Shown here: piece by piece, positions 35,547 through 48,786 of the stretch | Layout of the letters: each line of letters begins with the position of its first letter | Position numbering within the stretch: position 1 is the stretch's first letter | DNA from: Lonicera japonica | Taxonomy: Eukaryota; Streptophyta; Magnoliopsida; Dipsacales; Caprifoliaceae | Assembly (NCBI GenBank): GCA_021464415.1 | Contig: CM038469.1 | Location: 536,501 to 600,500, forward strand | Length of the DNA stretch: 64,000 bases | Direction of reading: 5' to 3' | Position numbers and translations under genes: made by a program | Notes under the pieces: model-generated | Seen by the model: the letters and a program-made list of their open reading frames with translations, nothing else | Told to the model about the DNA's origin: nothing | Databases searched by the model: none

Positions 35547-38500
35547 ATGACAAACTCTTTCGATCCACTTTTAATCATTCTCAACTAAAACAAATTGATT
35601 GGACCTAATTATATTGACTAAAAACGGAACTTGAACATTGTGCTTACTGTTAAAGAGTACAAGTTTGTGCTCATTGAGTCTTGTCTAGCAAAACCTGGTA
35701 AGGGGGAGACCGATGAGGAAACCTAGGCTTGCCGGAGGTGGAAAAAGGCTGATGAGATGGCGTGGTTTTACATTCTAGCATTTTTGTCAAATGTGCTACA
35801 ACATTAGCATTAGTCTTTTGCCACCCCCTACGACATAATGCTGAACCTCAAAGATATTTTTGAGGATCAGGATCATGTCGCAAGGTAGGTTTCGACGAAA
35901 TGCCTCATGAACACGACTATTATTGAAGGAACCCGAGTTAAAGATCTTGTTTTGAAGATGATCGGTCTTCTGAATGAACTAAGAGATCTTTGGAGTTGAA
36001 ATCGATGGAGAAACTCAGGTCGATATCATTCTCCAGTCGCTGCTGGATTTATTTAAGAGATTCTGACAGAATTACAACATGAATAAGCTTTATTCATTGC
36101 TGGAACTTCTTAAAGAAATCCAAGTAGTTGAGGAACTCCTTGGTAAGCTGGCTAGTACTCTAGTGGCTGAGAAAGCTTCAACTTCTATGCCTAAAAGCAA
36201 GAAAGGAAGAAGAAGAATGCATAAGCTGCAATCCCACAAGGAGCAGTGCGTGCAGCAGTCGTTGAACCTCTAGGAGGAGTGAAAAAGCCTATGGGCTAGT
36301 ATTTTCACTGTCAGTAGAAAGTGCATTTGAAGAAAGATTGTCCCTGTTTCCTAAACCGTTATAACAATATATGTAAATTTCATCTATTTGTTGTTGTATC
36401 TTGTTTAGTGGTCTGATCTACCAGTACCTGGTGTGTAGATTCGGGAGCCATTAATCATGTCTGCAATACTTTACAGGGGTTCCAGGAAACCAGACAACTT
36501 AAAAATAGAGAAAATTTACATATGGGCAGCTACGAATGTGGCAACAGTTGCAGTAGAAGATATTTATCTTCAGTCTAGTCAGAATAGGATATTAATGATT
36601 GAGAAATATCTATATGTATCTTCCATTAGAAGGAATTTGATTTCTATTTCTAGATTGGTTGAGGACAAACATTTTGTTTATTTTAATGATAAATCAGTTA
36701 TCATTAGAAAAAATAAATAGTTTGTTTGTTCTGGTACATTAGTGACTGATCTTTACATTAATAATTCTGACTTATTAGTACTACAACTAAGTGAATTGAA
36801 TAGCATTAATAGTTTACCAATTAAGAGAAAGGAACCTTCAAAATGAACCAAATGTTTTTTTAGCACTTACGCCTTGGTCATATTAATCTAAAAAGAATTC
36901 AAAAACTGGTGGAAAATGGGCCATTAGGTTCATTGGAAGTGGAGGCACTTCCAGTTTTTGAATCCTGTTTAGAAAGTAAAATGACTAAGAGATCATTCTC
37001 GGCAAAAGGCTATAGCGCTAAAGAATAGTTAAAACTGGTTCACTCTGATTTGAATGGTCACATGAATGTCCAGACTAGAGGAGGCTTTGAGTATTTCATC
37101 ACATTTGTAGATGATTATTTAAAGTATAGATACATTTACTTAATGCGACGTAAGTCTGAAATCTTTGAGAAATTCAAAGAATTCAAGACATAAACGGAGA
37201 AGCGTCTAGGAAAATATATCAAGTCACTACGATCAGATCGTGGTGGTGAATACCTCTTGGGATAGTTCAAGGAATACTTATTAGAGAATGGGATTGCATC
37301 CCAGCTGTCTGCACCGAGGATGTCACAGCATGATGGTGTAGCAGAAAGAGGGAATAAGACTCTTATAGAAATGGTAAGATCTATGACGAGTTATTCAGAC
37401 CTACCTGATTCTTTTTGGGGATATGCTTTAGAAATAGCTGTATATATTCTGAACTTGGTACCATCAAAGTCAGTACCTACTATACCCCTAGAATTGCGGA
37501 CTGGGCGTAAGCCTAGTCTGCGGCATATTCGGTTATGGGGTAGTCCAGCACATGTGCTGAAAGGTAATGCGGATTTGTTGGAATCAAGAATAGAAGTGTA
37601 TTTCTTTGTTACGTATCCAAAATGAATCAATGGTGGTTTATTTTATAATCCTCGAGAATTTAAGGTTATTGTTATCAATGCCAGATTCTTAGAAGAAGAT
37701 TATATCATAGACCATAAGCCCAGAAGTAATGTTGTTGTAGTGGAAATAAGAGGAGAGAAAAACAGGGCACAATTTGTCTATACCTTTAGTACAAGAGGAA
37801 ATACCACAGTAAATGGATATCGACATTCCATTACCTAGTCGTAGTGGGAGGATTGCCGATACTTGTGCACATCTTGAACAAATCACTAATACGTAGGTTC
37901 TTGAACCAGCACAATGTGTGGATAGTGAGTTAATATGTTCAATATTTGCACAATGTACACAAACACAAGTAGTGCCTCGTCGTAGTGGGAGGGTTGTTCG
38001 TTAACCTGGTCGTTTTATGTTCTTGGGAGAGTCTTATGACAAGGTTCCTGATGAATAAGAAACGAACCATTTTTAACTACAATGAAGTACTTCAAGATAA
38101 AGATACAGAAAATGGCAAAGGGTTATGAAATCTGAAATAGAGTCTATGTACTCTAACAAAGTCTGGGATCTTATAAAACCACCCGAAGGTATAAAACCTA
38201 TCGGATGCAAGCGGGTATATAAGAGATAGAGAGGATTAGACGGGCTTAAATCAAGGCTTATTACTAAAAGGGATCACTCAGAAAGAAGGGGATCGATTAT
38301 GATGAAACCTTTTTGCCGGTAGCCATGCCAAAGTCTATTCAGATTCTCTTATCCATTGCGGCTCATTTTAATTACGAGATTTGGCAAGCGGATGTCAAGA
38401 CAGATTTTCTTAATGGAAATCTTGATAAAAGCATCTATGATGCAACCAGAAGGATTCATAGCAAAGGGCCAAGAGCACATGTTATGCAAGCTGAAGAAGC

Positions 38501-39466
38501 CCATTTATAGGCTTAAGCAAGTGTCTAGATCTTGGAACATCTGTTTTGACCATGAAATCAAATTTTTTCGTTTTGATCAATGTTTGGATGAGTCTTGTGT
38601 GTACAAAAGGCGCAGCCGAAGCGCGGTGGTATTCTAGGTGTTGTATGTGGATAATATCTTACTTATTGGAAGCGATACGTGAATATTATCTTCAGTGAGG
38701 GTATGGTTAACAAGTCAGTTCTATATGAAGGGCTTATGAGAAGCCAGTCACATCCTTGGTATTAAGCTTATGCGAGATTGGAAAAATAGGATGTTAGGCT
38801 TATCCAAAGTACTTACGTCGATACAATTCTTGCCAGAGTTAGTATACAAGATTCCAAGAAAGGGTTTCTCTTTTTTTTAGGTATGGAATCACTCTATCCA
38901 AGATCAATGTCATAAGACACATGATGAGATAAAGAAGATAAGGGGAGTTCCTTATGCTTCGGCAGTGGGAAGCCTCATGTATGCTATATTGTGTACTAGA
39001 CCAGACATTTGCTTTACCATTAATATGGTTAGCAGATATCAGTCTAATCCAGGGAAAGAACACTGGATTGTGGTAAAACATATACTTAAGTACCTTAACA
39101 GGACTCAAGTTTTTATGTTGGTTTACCAGGAAAACAGTCTAGTACCTGTTGGATACACAGACAAGGATTTTTAGTCAGAAGTTAGAATTTCAGAAAGTCA
39201 ACTTCAGGTTATGTGTTTACTCTAAGAGGTGGAGTCATTGGTTGGAGGAGTATCAAGCAGTCAGGCATTGTTGACTCCGCCATGAAAGCTGAATATGTGG
39301 CTGCTTTAAAAGCAGCTAAGGCAGCGGTTTGGCTCAGGAACTTCTATATGAATCTAAATGTGGCACCTTCAGCGTTATAAGCTATTTCACTTTATTTTGA
39401 TAATAGTGAAACGGTTGCGAACTCGAAAGAGCCGAGGATTCATTAGAAGGGAAAACACATAGAGTG
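35547..39466 (+). pseudogene. Array unit 2 copia gag-pol pseudogene
   Basis: Near-identical to the unit 1 pseudogene at an offset of 6,907, including all stops checked, the RT frameshift and YVDN. Differences seen: one T fewer in the poly-T run near 38871 and C-to-A in CCAGG(C/A)AAACAG (39130 region). GCTAAGG also replaces GCTAAGA at about 39319. Unit 3 shares the last two. Confidence 0.9.
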
Positions 39467-39528
39467 TTCACGTTGAGGGAATGGGAGTGAGATGCATAGT
39501 TGCATGGCTTTAAGTCTAAGTGGGAGAT

Positions 39529-41001
39529 TGTTAGAGTGATATACTAAAAGCCATAATTTCCTTGTTGGTTTGGATATATTATAAACTTGGTTTTGCAATT
39601 TTAATGAGAATCTGTATGGGCAATGGTTGCATTATATTATTTATTTAAATATTGTGCATGTGTGTCTTTTATTCCATATAGTAGATGATTTGGTGTGTAG
39701 AGTATAGCTTACACACAAAAGATCTTATCATCAATTCTTGTGGAATATAAGTTTAATGGTTCACAGTCTTAGATGGAATTGGACACCCATCGGTAGGATT
39801 GTAGCACAAGTTTTAGTAGTTTATCTTAACTACAGAAAACGGTATAGTTTTAACTCGTTGTGCTAGTACACTTTGTGTGTATTGAATAGGACCAGTTTGG
39901 GTTAATTATTTTTATACTGACTATATAAAACAATTTAAAATCCCATGATTATTATGATTACTTATACTCTTAATCTTGAAATAATTAATAAACATATATA
40001 TGTAGTGTTTGTTATTTTGACTCAATATGAGTGAGATTCATTTATGGATCAATAATCTTCGTGAATTGGATGACGACACTATATGTATGATGAATATTAA
40101 TTATTGATGGAATCCACGTCCCGGTATAGGGATTGATGATAGCCCCTTGAGAAGCTTATAAGTTTTGATCATGTCAAACCCTGCAGGTGGATTATGTTAA
40201 TCCGACATGTCAAATAAGTTAAGTGATAGGCTCAAGGATTAAGAAGTCATTTAAATATAATTGTCAATAATTTAATTTAAATGACGGTTATCTGTAATCT
40301 TAACGTGGGGAGAATAATAAGTATTTAATAATAAGGAGCTCGAAATATAATTTTGAGATAAGGACGGGAGTGCAATTATAATTCTTTAGTGGTGTGAATT
40401 ATAATTTATGGAAGGAACTAATTCATAGTGGAATTAGGATTCCAACTTTCCATAGGAAGCCCAAACACTTATTTCTCCTTAAGGTCCCTATCGTAGCCTT
40501 ATATATACACCGGCCTAATCTCTTCCAATAATAATAATAATTTTTATGAGTTAGGGTTTGTTCTATTGAGAGAGGAGAAAATCTTGGTGATACCGTAGCC
40601 CACACTCGGTGCAAGATTTGATGGCGGAAGGAATACAATAGAAGATCTTTAGGTTTTCGGCACAGCAGTCGTAAATTAATCGTAACTTTTGATTGCACCG
40701 TTGGATCGGGCTGATTTTTCGATATGACGTTTGGAACGCAAAGTTACCATCTTTGCGCATAAAATCAGGACGATCAGAGGTCGTTTCGATGGCGAAAACA
40801 ATCGATTTTCGCAGCCCAGCGAGAATTAAAAAAATCTGACCAAATCGTAATATGATACTTTCAAACCCTAGTCTCCTCATATGGATCCTCTACATGATCC
40901 ACAAAGGTGAAATCCCTTTATTCTTATAGAATTTTAGCAAAAGTTTTTTTTTGTTCAATCTATACGCAATATCAAACGATCCTGTATTTATGTCTCCATC
41001 A
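39529..41001 (+). repeat. Array LTR 3 (recombinant type)
   Basis: 1,473 bp, with LTR 4-like 5' part and LTR 1-like 3' part, as in LTR 2. Private changes are AATAAACATA (about 39989) and ACCATCTTTGCG (about 40751). TATA box at 40499-40507. Confidence 0.92.
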
Positions 41002-42452
41002 ATTGGTATCAGAGCGATTGGTTTTCTTTGATACTGCGTACGGATTGAACCATCCATGTTGTCCAGTTAAATCTATTTATGCATGTTGTTATCGGATAGA
41101 ACGTAGAACTCGCTAACCCTTGTTTTGTAGTGTTCTTGTCCCGCTATTATGGTCACATAATTATGTTTTATGTGATTGGACCCCACGATATTTTTATTCG
41201 TGGTTAATTTTAATGTGCATGATGATTTGGGTTTTATTCATGGTTGTAAATGAAATTTAGATCAGATTTGTGAACTCCTTAAAAGGAGGCATAGGATCTA
41301 TGTAATTTTGTTTACAGTTTCGATATAATAGTTTATGTGTGAACTCTTTAAATGGAGGCATAGGACCTTTGTATCCGAGATTGCAGTTTCTTTAACGAAG
41401 AACGTTGAAGAAGGCGTTTCCACCAAGGTTGATTCCCGACATAGTCAGTGAAGTGGCGACGTAGGTCGTGACAGGTTTTTCAACAGACTAGGGATGATGA
41501 AGCTTGGACCATAATAGCAGGGATTTAATTATTCTTATTATTGAATGGTTTAATGCTTTGTGTGATTGTGTGTTGGTCATATGTGTTTAATTATTAGGGT
41601 TCCTTATAATTTTGGACAACATGGATATATGACCATACCTAGATCACCTTTTATTTTATGTTTAGTTCTTGTCAAATTAAAAAAGGGTATATAAATATAA
41701 ATTTTGCGTAATTGAAAAATATAATTTTTTTTTTAAAAAAAAGCAGCAAAATAATTTTATTACACATGTCTTTTATATTTCATACCCTTGTATTTTAGTT
41801 GACTAGAATTTAATATAAAATTTTCTTAACCCTCAGAAAATAATGTTTTAGATACTAAGTGGGTGAGGGATTTTTTCACATAAAAATCCCACGGTCTCTA
41901 TCATTGGTTTGTAGATGATGTAATTTATTCTTCGTGTGTGTTATAGTGCTCACCTCCATATCGGAAAGAATAGATTGCGGAATCATTGTACAAATTTCAC
42001 TGTCTGATAATTTTAAATGATGTGATTTATTTTTCGTGTGGGTTTTAGTGCTCACCTCCATATCGGAAAGAATAAATTGCAGAATCATTTGATTAAATTA
42101 AATGATGGTATACACTTAGATATAAATAATAGTATGCTCTCCAACTGAGTCTCTACTATTATTTGTAGGACCAAAGGAAGTCGACTATTTAAATTTTACT
42201 TGACAATTAAGGATTGTCTAAGATAGTATTTATTGCTTGACGATAAAGGATTGTCTAGATAGTAAAATTTAATAGGTTTACATCTGTCTAAGAAATAATG
42301 AATAATAGACGACCTCATTAACGGGGCATATTGTTTAAAGTCTTAGGCTGCTGGCGAACGCTTTTTGAAATGGTAAAGGGTACCATATTTAAAATATGTG
42401 TTCAAAGTTATTATTGTCCATCATAATTTGTATGTGATTCTTAAGTTTTAAA
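41002..42452 (+). other. Array unit 3 leader (non-coding)
   Basis: Same as the other unit leaders. One private change is GTCGACTA at about 42181, where the others have GTCGGCTA. Confidence 0.7.
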
Positions 42453-45400
42453 ATGGCAAACTCTTTCGATCCACTTTTAATCATTCTCAACTAAAACAAA
42501 TTGATTGGACCTAATTATATTGACTAAAAACGGAACTTGAACATTGTGCTTACTGTTAAAGAGTACAAGTTTGTGCTCATTGAGTCTTGTCTAGCAAAAC
42601 CTGGTAAGGGGGAGACCGATGAGGAAACCTAGGCTTGCCGGAGGTGGAAAAAGGCTGATGAGATGGCGTGGTTTTACATTCTAGCATTTTTGTCAAATGT
42701 GCTACAACATTAGCATTAGTCTTTTGCCACCCCCTACGACATAATGCTGAACCTCAAAGATATTTTTGAGGATCAGGATCATGTCGCAAGGTAGGTTTCG
42801 ACGAAATGCCTCATGAACACGACTATTATTGAAGGAACCCGAGTTAAAGATCTTGTTTTGAAGATGATCGGTCTTCTGAATGAACTAAGAGATCTTTGGA
42901 GTTGAAATCGATGGAGAAACTCAGGTCGATATCATTCTCCAGTCGCTGCTGGATTTATTTAAGAGATTCTGACAGAATTACAACATGAATAAGCTTTATT
43001 CATTGCTGGAACTTCTTAAAGAAATCCAAGTAGTTGAGGAACTCCTTGGTAAGCTGGCTAGTACTCTAGTGGCTGAGAAAGCTTCAACTTCTATGCCTAA
43101 AAGCAAGAAAGGAAGAAGAAGAATGCATAAGCTGCAATCCCACAAGGAGCAGTGCGTGCAGCAGTCGTTGAACCTCTAGGAGGAGTGAAAAAGCCTATGG
43201 GCTAGTATTTTCACTGTCAGTAGAAAGTGCATTTGAAGAAAGATTGTCCCTGTTTCCTAAACCGTTATAACAATATATGTAAATTTCATCTATTTGTTGT
43301 TGTATCTTGTTTAGTGGTCTGATCTACCAGTACCTGGTGTGTAGATTCGGGAGCCATTAATCATGTCTGCAATACTTTACAGGGGTTCCAGGAAACCAGA
43401 CAACTTAAAAATAGAGAAAATTTACATATGGGCAGCTACGAATGTGGCAACAGTTGCAGTAGAAGATATTTATCTTCAGTCTAGTCAGAATAGGATATTA
43501 ATGATTGAGAAATATCTATATGTATCTTCCATTAGAAGGAATTTGATTTCTATTTCTAGATTGGTTGAGGACAAACATTTTGTTTATTTTAATGATAAAT
43601 CAGTTATCATTAGAAAAAATAAATAGTTTGTTTGTTCTGGTACATTAGTGACTGATCTTTACATTAATAATTCTGACTTATTAGTACTACAACTAAGTGA
43701 ATTGAATAGCATTAATAGTTTACCAATTAAGAGAAAGGAACCTTCAAAATGAACCAAATGTTTTTTTAGCACTTACGCCTTGGTCATATTAATCTAAAAA
43801 GAATTCAAAAACTGGTGGAAAATGGGCCATTAGGTTCATTGGAAGTGGAGGCACTTCCAGTTTTTGAATCCTGTTTAGAAAGTAAAATGACTAAGAGATC
43901 ATTCTCGGCAAAAGGCTATAGCGCTAAAGAATAGTTAAAACTGGTTCACTCTGATTTGAATGGTCACATGAATGTCCAGACTAGAGGAGGCTTTGAGTAT
44001 TTCATCACATTTGTAGATGATTATTTAAAGTATAGATACATTTACTTAATGCGACGTAAGTCTGAAATCTTTGAGAAATTCAAAGAATTCAAGACATAAA
44101 CGGAGAAGCGTCTAGGAAAATATATCAAGTCACTACGATCAGATCGTGGTGGTGAATACCTCTTGGGATAGTTCAAGGAATACTTATTAGAGAATGGGAT
44201 TGCATCCCAGCTGTCTGCACCGAGGATGTCACAGCATGATGGTGTAGCAGAAAGAGGGAATAAGACTCTTATAGAAATGGTAAGATCTATGACGAGTTAT
44301 TCAGACCTACCTGATTCTTTTTGGGGATATGCTTTAGAAATAGCTGTATATATTCTGAACTTGGTACCATCAAAGTCAGTACCTACTATACCCCTAGAAT
44401 TGCGGACTGGGCGTAAGCCTAGTCTGCGGCATATTCGGTTATGGGGTAGTCCAGCACATGTGCTGAAAGGTAATGCGGATTTGTTGGAATCAAGAATAGA
44501 AGTGTATTTCTTTGTTACGTATCCAAAATGAATCAATGGTGGTTTATTTTATAATCCTCGAGAATTTAAGGTTATTGTTATCAATGCCAGATTCTTAGAA
44601 GAAGATTATATCATAGACCATAAGCCCAGAAGTAATGTTGTTGTAGTGGAAATAAGAGGAGAGAAAAACAGGGCACAATTTGTCTATACCTTTAGTACAA
44701 GAGGAAATACCACAGTAAATGGATATCGACATTCCATTACCTAGTCGTAGTGGGAGGATTGCCGATACTTGTGCACATCTTGAACAAATCACTAATACGT
44801 AGGTTCTTGAACCAGCACAATGTGTGGATAGTGAGTTAATATGTTCAATATTTGCACAATGTACACAAACACAAGTAGTGCCTCGTCGTAGTGGGAGGGT
44901 TGTTCGTTAACCTGGTCGTTTTATGTTCTTGGGAGAGTCTTATGACAAGGTCCCTGATGAATAAGAAACGAACCATTTTTAACTACAATGAAGTACTTCA
45001 AGATAAAGATACAGAAAATGGCAAAGGGTTATGAAATCTGAAATAGAGTCTATGTACTCTAACAAAGTCTGGGATCTTATAAAACCACCCGAAGGTATAA
45101 AACCTATCGGATGCAAGCGGGTATATAAGAGATAGAGAGGATTAGACGGGCTTAAATCAAGGCTTATTACTAAAAGGGATCACTCAGAAAGAAGGGGATC
45201 GATTATGATGAAACCTTTTTGCCGGTAGCCATGCCAAAGTCTATTCAGATTCTCTTATCCATTGCGGCTCATTTTAATTACGAGATTTGGCAAGCGGATG
45301 TCAAGACAGATTTTCTTAATGGAAATCTTGATAAAAGCATCTATGATGCAACCAGAAGGATTCATAGCAAAGGGCCAAGAGCACATGTTATGCAAGCTGA

Positions 45401-46373
45401 AGAAGCCCATTTATAGGCTTAAGCAAGTGTCTAGATCTTGGAACATCTGTTTTGACCATGAAATCAAATTTTTTCGTTTTGATCAATGTTTGGATGAGTC
45501 TTGTGTGTACAAAAGGCGCAGCCGAAGCGCGGTGGTATTCTAGGTGTTGTATGTGGATAATATCTTACTTATTGGAAGCGATACGTGAATATTATCTTCA
45601 GTGAGGGTATGGTTAACAAGTCAGTTCTATATGAAGGGCTTATGAGAAGCCAGTCACATCCTTGGTATTAAGCTTATGCGAGATTGGAAAAATAGGATGT
45701 TAGGCTTATCCAAAGTACTTACGTCGATACAATTCTTGCCAGAGTTAGTATACAAGATTCCAAGAAAGGGTTTCTCTTTTTTTTTAGGTATGGAATCACT
45801 CTATCCAAGATCAATGTCATAAGACACATGATGAGATAAAGAAGATAAGGGGAGTTCCTTATGCTTCGGCAGTGGGAAGCCTCATGTATGCTATATTGTG
45901 TACTAGACCAGACATTTGCTTTACCATTAATATGGTTAGCAGATATCAGTCTAATCCAGGGAAAGAACACTGGATTGTGGTAAAACATATACTTAAGTAC
46001 CTTAACAGGACTCAAGTTTTTATGTTGGTTTACCAGGAAAACAGTCTAGTACCTGTTGGATACACAGACAAGGATTTTTAGTCAGAAGTTAGAATTTCAG
46101 AAAGTCAACTTCAGGTTATGTGTTTACTCTAAGAGGTGGAGTCATTGGTTGGAGGAGTATCAAGCAGTCAGGCATTGTTGACTCCGCCATGAAAGCTGAA
46201 TATGTGGCTGCTTTAAAAGCAGCTAAGGCAGCGGTTTGGCTCAGGAACTTCTATATGAATCTAAATGTGGCACCTTCAGCGTTATAAGCTATTTCACTTT
46301 ATTTTGATAATAGTGAAACGGTTGCGAACTCGAAAGAGCCGAGGATTCATTAGAAGGGAAAACACATAGAGTG
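42453..46373 (+). pseudogene. Array unit 3 copia gag-pol pseudogene
   Basis: As units 1 and 2, at an offset of 13,813 from unit 1. Private changes are ATGGCAAAC at the gag start (second codon) and AAGGTCCCTG at about 44951. All shared lesions are present. Confidence 0.9.
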
Positions 46374-46435
46374 TTCACGTTGAGGGAATGGGAGTGAGAT
46401 GCATAGTTGCATGGCTTTAAGTCTAAGTGGGAGAT

Positions 46436-47905
46436 TGTTAGAGTGATATACTAAAAGCCATAATTTCCTTGTTGGTTTGGATATATTATAAACTTGGTTT
46501 TGCAATTTTAATGAGAATCTGTATGGGCAATGGTTGCATTATATTATTTATTTAAATATTGTGCATGTGTGTCTTTTATTCCATATAGTAGATGATTTGG
46601 TGTGTAGAGTATAGCTTACACACAAAAGATCTTATCATCAATTCTTGTGGAATATAAGTTTAATGGTTCACAGTCTTAGATGGAATTGGACACCCATCGG
46701 TAGGATTGTAGCACAAGTTTTAGTAGTTTATCTTAACTACAGAAAACGGTATAGTTTTAACTCGTTGTGCTAGTACACTTTGTGTGTATTGAATAGGACC
46801 AGTTTGGGTTAATTATTTTTATACTGACTATATAAAACAATTTAAAATCCCATGATTATTATGATTACTTATACTCTTAATCTTGAAATAATTAATAGAC
46901 ATATATATGTAGTGTTTGTTATTTTGACTCAATATGAGTGAGATTCATTTATGGATCAATAATCTTCGTGAATTGGATGACGACACTATATGTATGATGA
47001 ATATTAATTATTGATGGAATCCACGTCCCGGTATAGGGATTGATGATAGCCCCTTGAGAAGCTTATAAGTTTTGATCATGTCAAACCCTGCAGGTGGATT
47101 ATGTTAATCCGACATGTCAAATAAGTTAAGTGATAGGCTCAAGGATTAAGAAGTCATTTAAATATAATTGTCAATAATTTAATTTAAATGACGGTTATCT
47201 GTAATCTTAACGTGGGGAGAATAATAAGTATTTAATAATAAGGAGCTCGAAATATAATTTTGAGATAAGGACGGGAGTGCAATTATAATTCTTTAGTGGT
47301 GTGAATTATAATTTATGGAAGGAACTAATTCATAGTGGAATTAGGATTCCAACTTTCCATAGGAAGCCCAAACACTTATTTCTCCTTAAGGTCCCTATCG
47401 TAGCCTTATATATACACCGGCCTAATCTCTTCCAATAATAATAATAATTTTTATGAGTTAGGGTTTGTTCTATTGAGAGAGGAGAAAATCTTGGTGATAC
47501 CGTAGCCCACACTCGGTGCAAGATTTGATGGCGGAAGAATACAATAGAAGATCTTTAGGTTTTCGGCACAGCAGTCGTAAATTAATCGTAACTTTTGATT
47601 GCACCGTTGGATCGGGCTGATTTTTCGATATGACGTTTGGAACGCAAAGTTACTATCATTGCGCATAAAATCAGGACGATCAGAGGTCGTTTCGATGGCG
47701 AAAACAATCGATTTTCGCAGCCCAGCGAGAATTAAAAAATCTGACCAAATCGTAATATGATACTTTCAAACCCTAGTCTCCTCATATGGATCCTCTACAT
47801 GATCCACAAAGGTGAAATCCCTTTATTCTTATAGAGTTTTAGCAAAAGTTTTTTTTGTTCAATCTATACGCAATATCAAACGATCCTGTATTTATGTCTC
47901 CATCA
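46436..47905 (+). repeat. Array LTR 4
   Basis: 1,470 bp. The first roughly 1,100 bases match LTRs 2 and 3. The last 370 carry five private changes: one-base deletions at GGAAGAATA, in an A run and in a T run, plus ACTATC and ATAGAGTTT. It ends TCTCCATCA at 47905 with no primer site beyond. TATA box at 47406-47414. Confidence 0.93.
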
Positions 47906-48365
47906 CGTTTTGGGTTCAGAAAGTCATTTGCTGCTGCAGTGACTTCCATGATCGATCATGGAATTCCATGATCGATCATGGTCCTTCAGAGGAGTTCCAT
48001 AATGGTTCATGATCGATCATGGGTCTCCCATGATCGATCATGGTTCACCTAAATGTTAGTTTTGAGCATTTTAACCCGTTTTTCACCCATTTAACACCCC
48101 TATACCCCCATTTTCGAACAAAGAACATCAAGGGGAGTGAGGGAGAGACTTGAGGGAGATCTAGAAAGAGAGAGACAAGATATTCCATACATCTCTCACC
48201 CTTTCCAAGATTTGAGTTTCAAACACCTCATCTGTCACTATTCATCGTCTTCTACCTTTGTCTTCGCGCGTGGAGCTAGGAGGCGAGCTAGGGTTTTGGC
48301 GATACGATGTCTATGCTTCCTCAACTCCTCAATATTTCTACTATAAGGTAAGAACACTAGTATAA
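47906..48365 (+). repeat. Long gypsy LTR, part right of the array
   Basis: Appears to continue the LTR broken at 25715. It holds the palindrome cluster, then TTTTCACCCATTTAACACC, a GAGAGAGAC-rich leader and TATTCATCGTCTTCTACC. A donor-like ATAAG|GTAAGAACACTAG follows (GT at 48348). It is cut at 48366 by the end of a minus-strand gypsy LTR. Confidence 0.7.
47946..48043. promoter_or_regulatory. Four-copy palindrome cluster in gypsy LTR
   Basis: The 16-bp palindrome CCATGATCGATCATGG occurs at 47946-47961, 47966-47981 and 48028-48043. A 14-bp core copy lies at 48008-48021. Spacers are unequal (4, 26 and 6 bases). The cluster lies upstream of the LTR's leader, like other palindromes in the family. 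Confidence 0.85.
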
Positions 48366-48786
48366 TGTGACGCCCCAAAATCCCGTTGAGAGGATTTCAC
48401 CTCTAGGACCCGGTTAATCACGGCGTCGTACGCGACGACTGGTGTTAAGCTGTAAATCATAACTTAAAGAAAAATAGAGTTTCATAATAATCTTTAATTT
48501 TAGAAAAAATTTAGCATGTGGAGTTTGTTCATAAAGCAAAACCAGAACCTGTAAAAAATGTACATATCATCCCCTTCCAATAGATACTCCACATTTAAGA
48601 AAAGTCATTTATACAAAGCCTCCAATGAGGTTCCAATCTCAATAAGCTTTATATCAAAATACAACACTATAATACATAAACATTTATTAACTAATCAACT
48701 AGTACATAAGTCGTTTCCTAATGACTTAGGTGATCAGGGTCCATCAGAGCTATTTGGACTAGTACTCGTACCATTCCCACGAACAC

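Larger units (their letters stand above)
25716..47905 (+). mobile_element. Tandem array of a Ty1/copia element: 4 LTRs, 3 internal regions
   Basis: LTRs lie at 25716-27188, 32623-34095, 39529-41001 and 46436-47905. Internal regions are 27189-32622, 34096-39528 and 41002-46435. The period is 6,906-6,907 bp. Only about eight differences were seen between the three internal regions, by eye. Every stop and frameshift checked is shared. Each internal region keeps a primer site and a polypurine tract, so the units join in the exact order of a retrotransposon sharing its LTRs. The 5 bases outside the array are TCCGT and CGTTT, not a matching duplication. Confidence 0.95.

Noticed and set aside
32059..46081. 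Separate small genes repeated three times
   Set aside because: They are pieces of one copia pol pseudogene (integrase, RT, RNase H) broken by stops and repeated with the array unit.
25716..47905. Array as a satellite or as an assembly duplication
   Set aside because: Units keep exact primer-site, polypurine-tract and LTR order, and private differences exist in each unit and each LTR. This fits recombination better than duplicated contigs, though long reads would settle it.
47946..48043. Possible CRISPR-like repeat array
   Set aside because: The repeats are short palindromes with spacers of 4-26 bases inside a plant LTR; nothing else prokaryotic is present.
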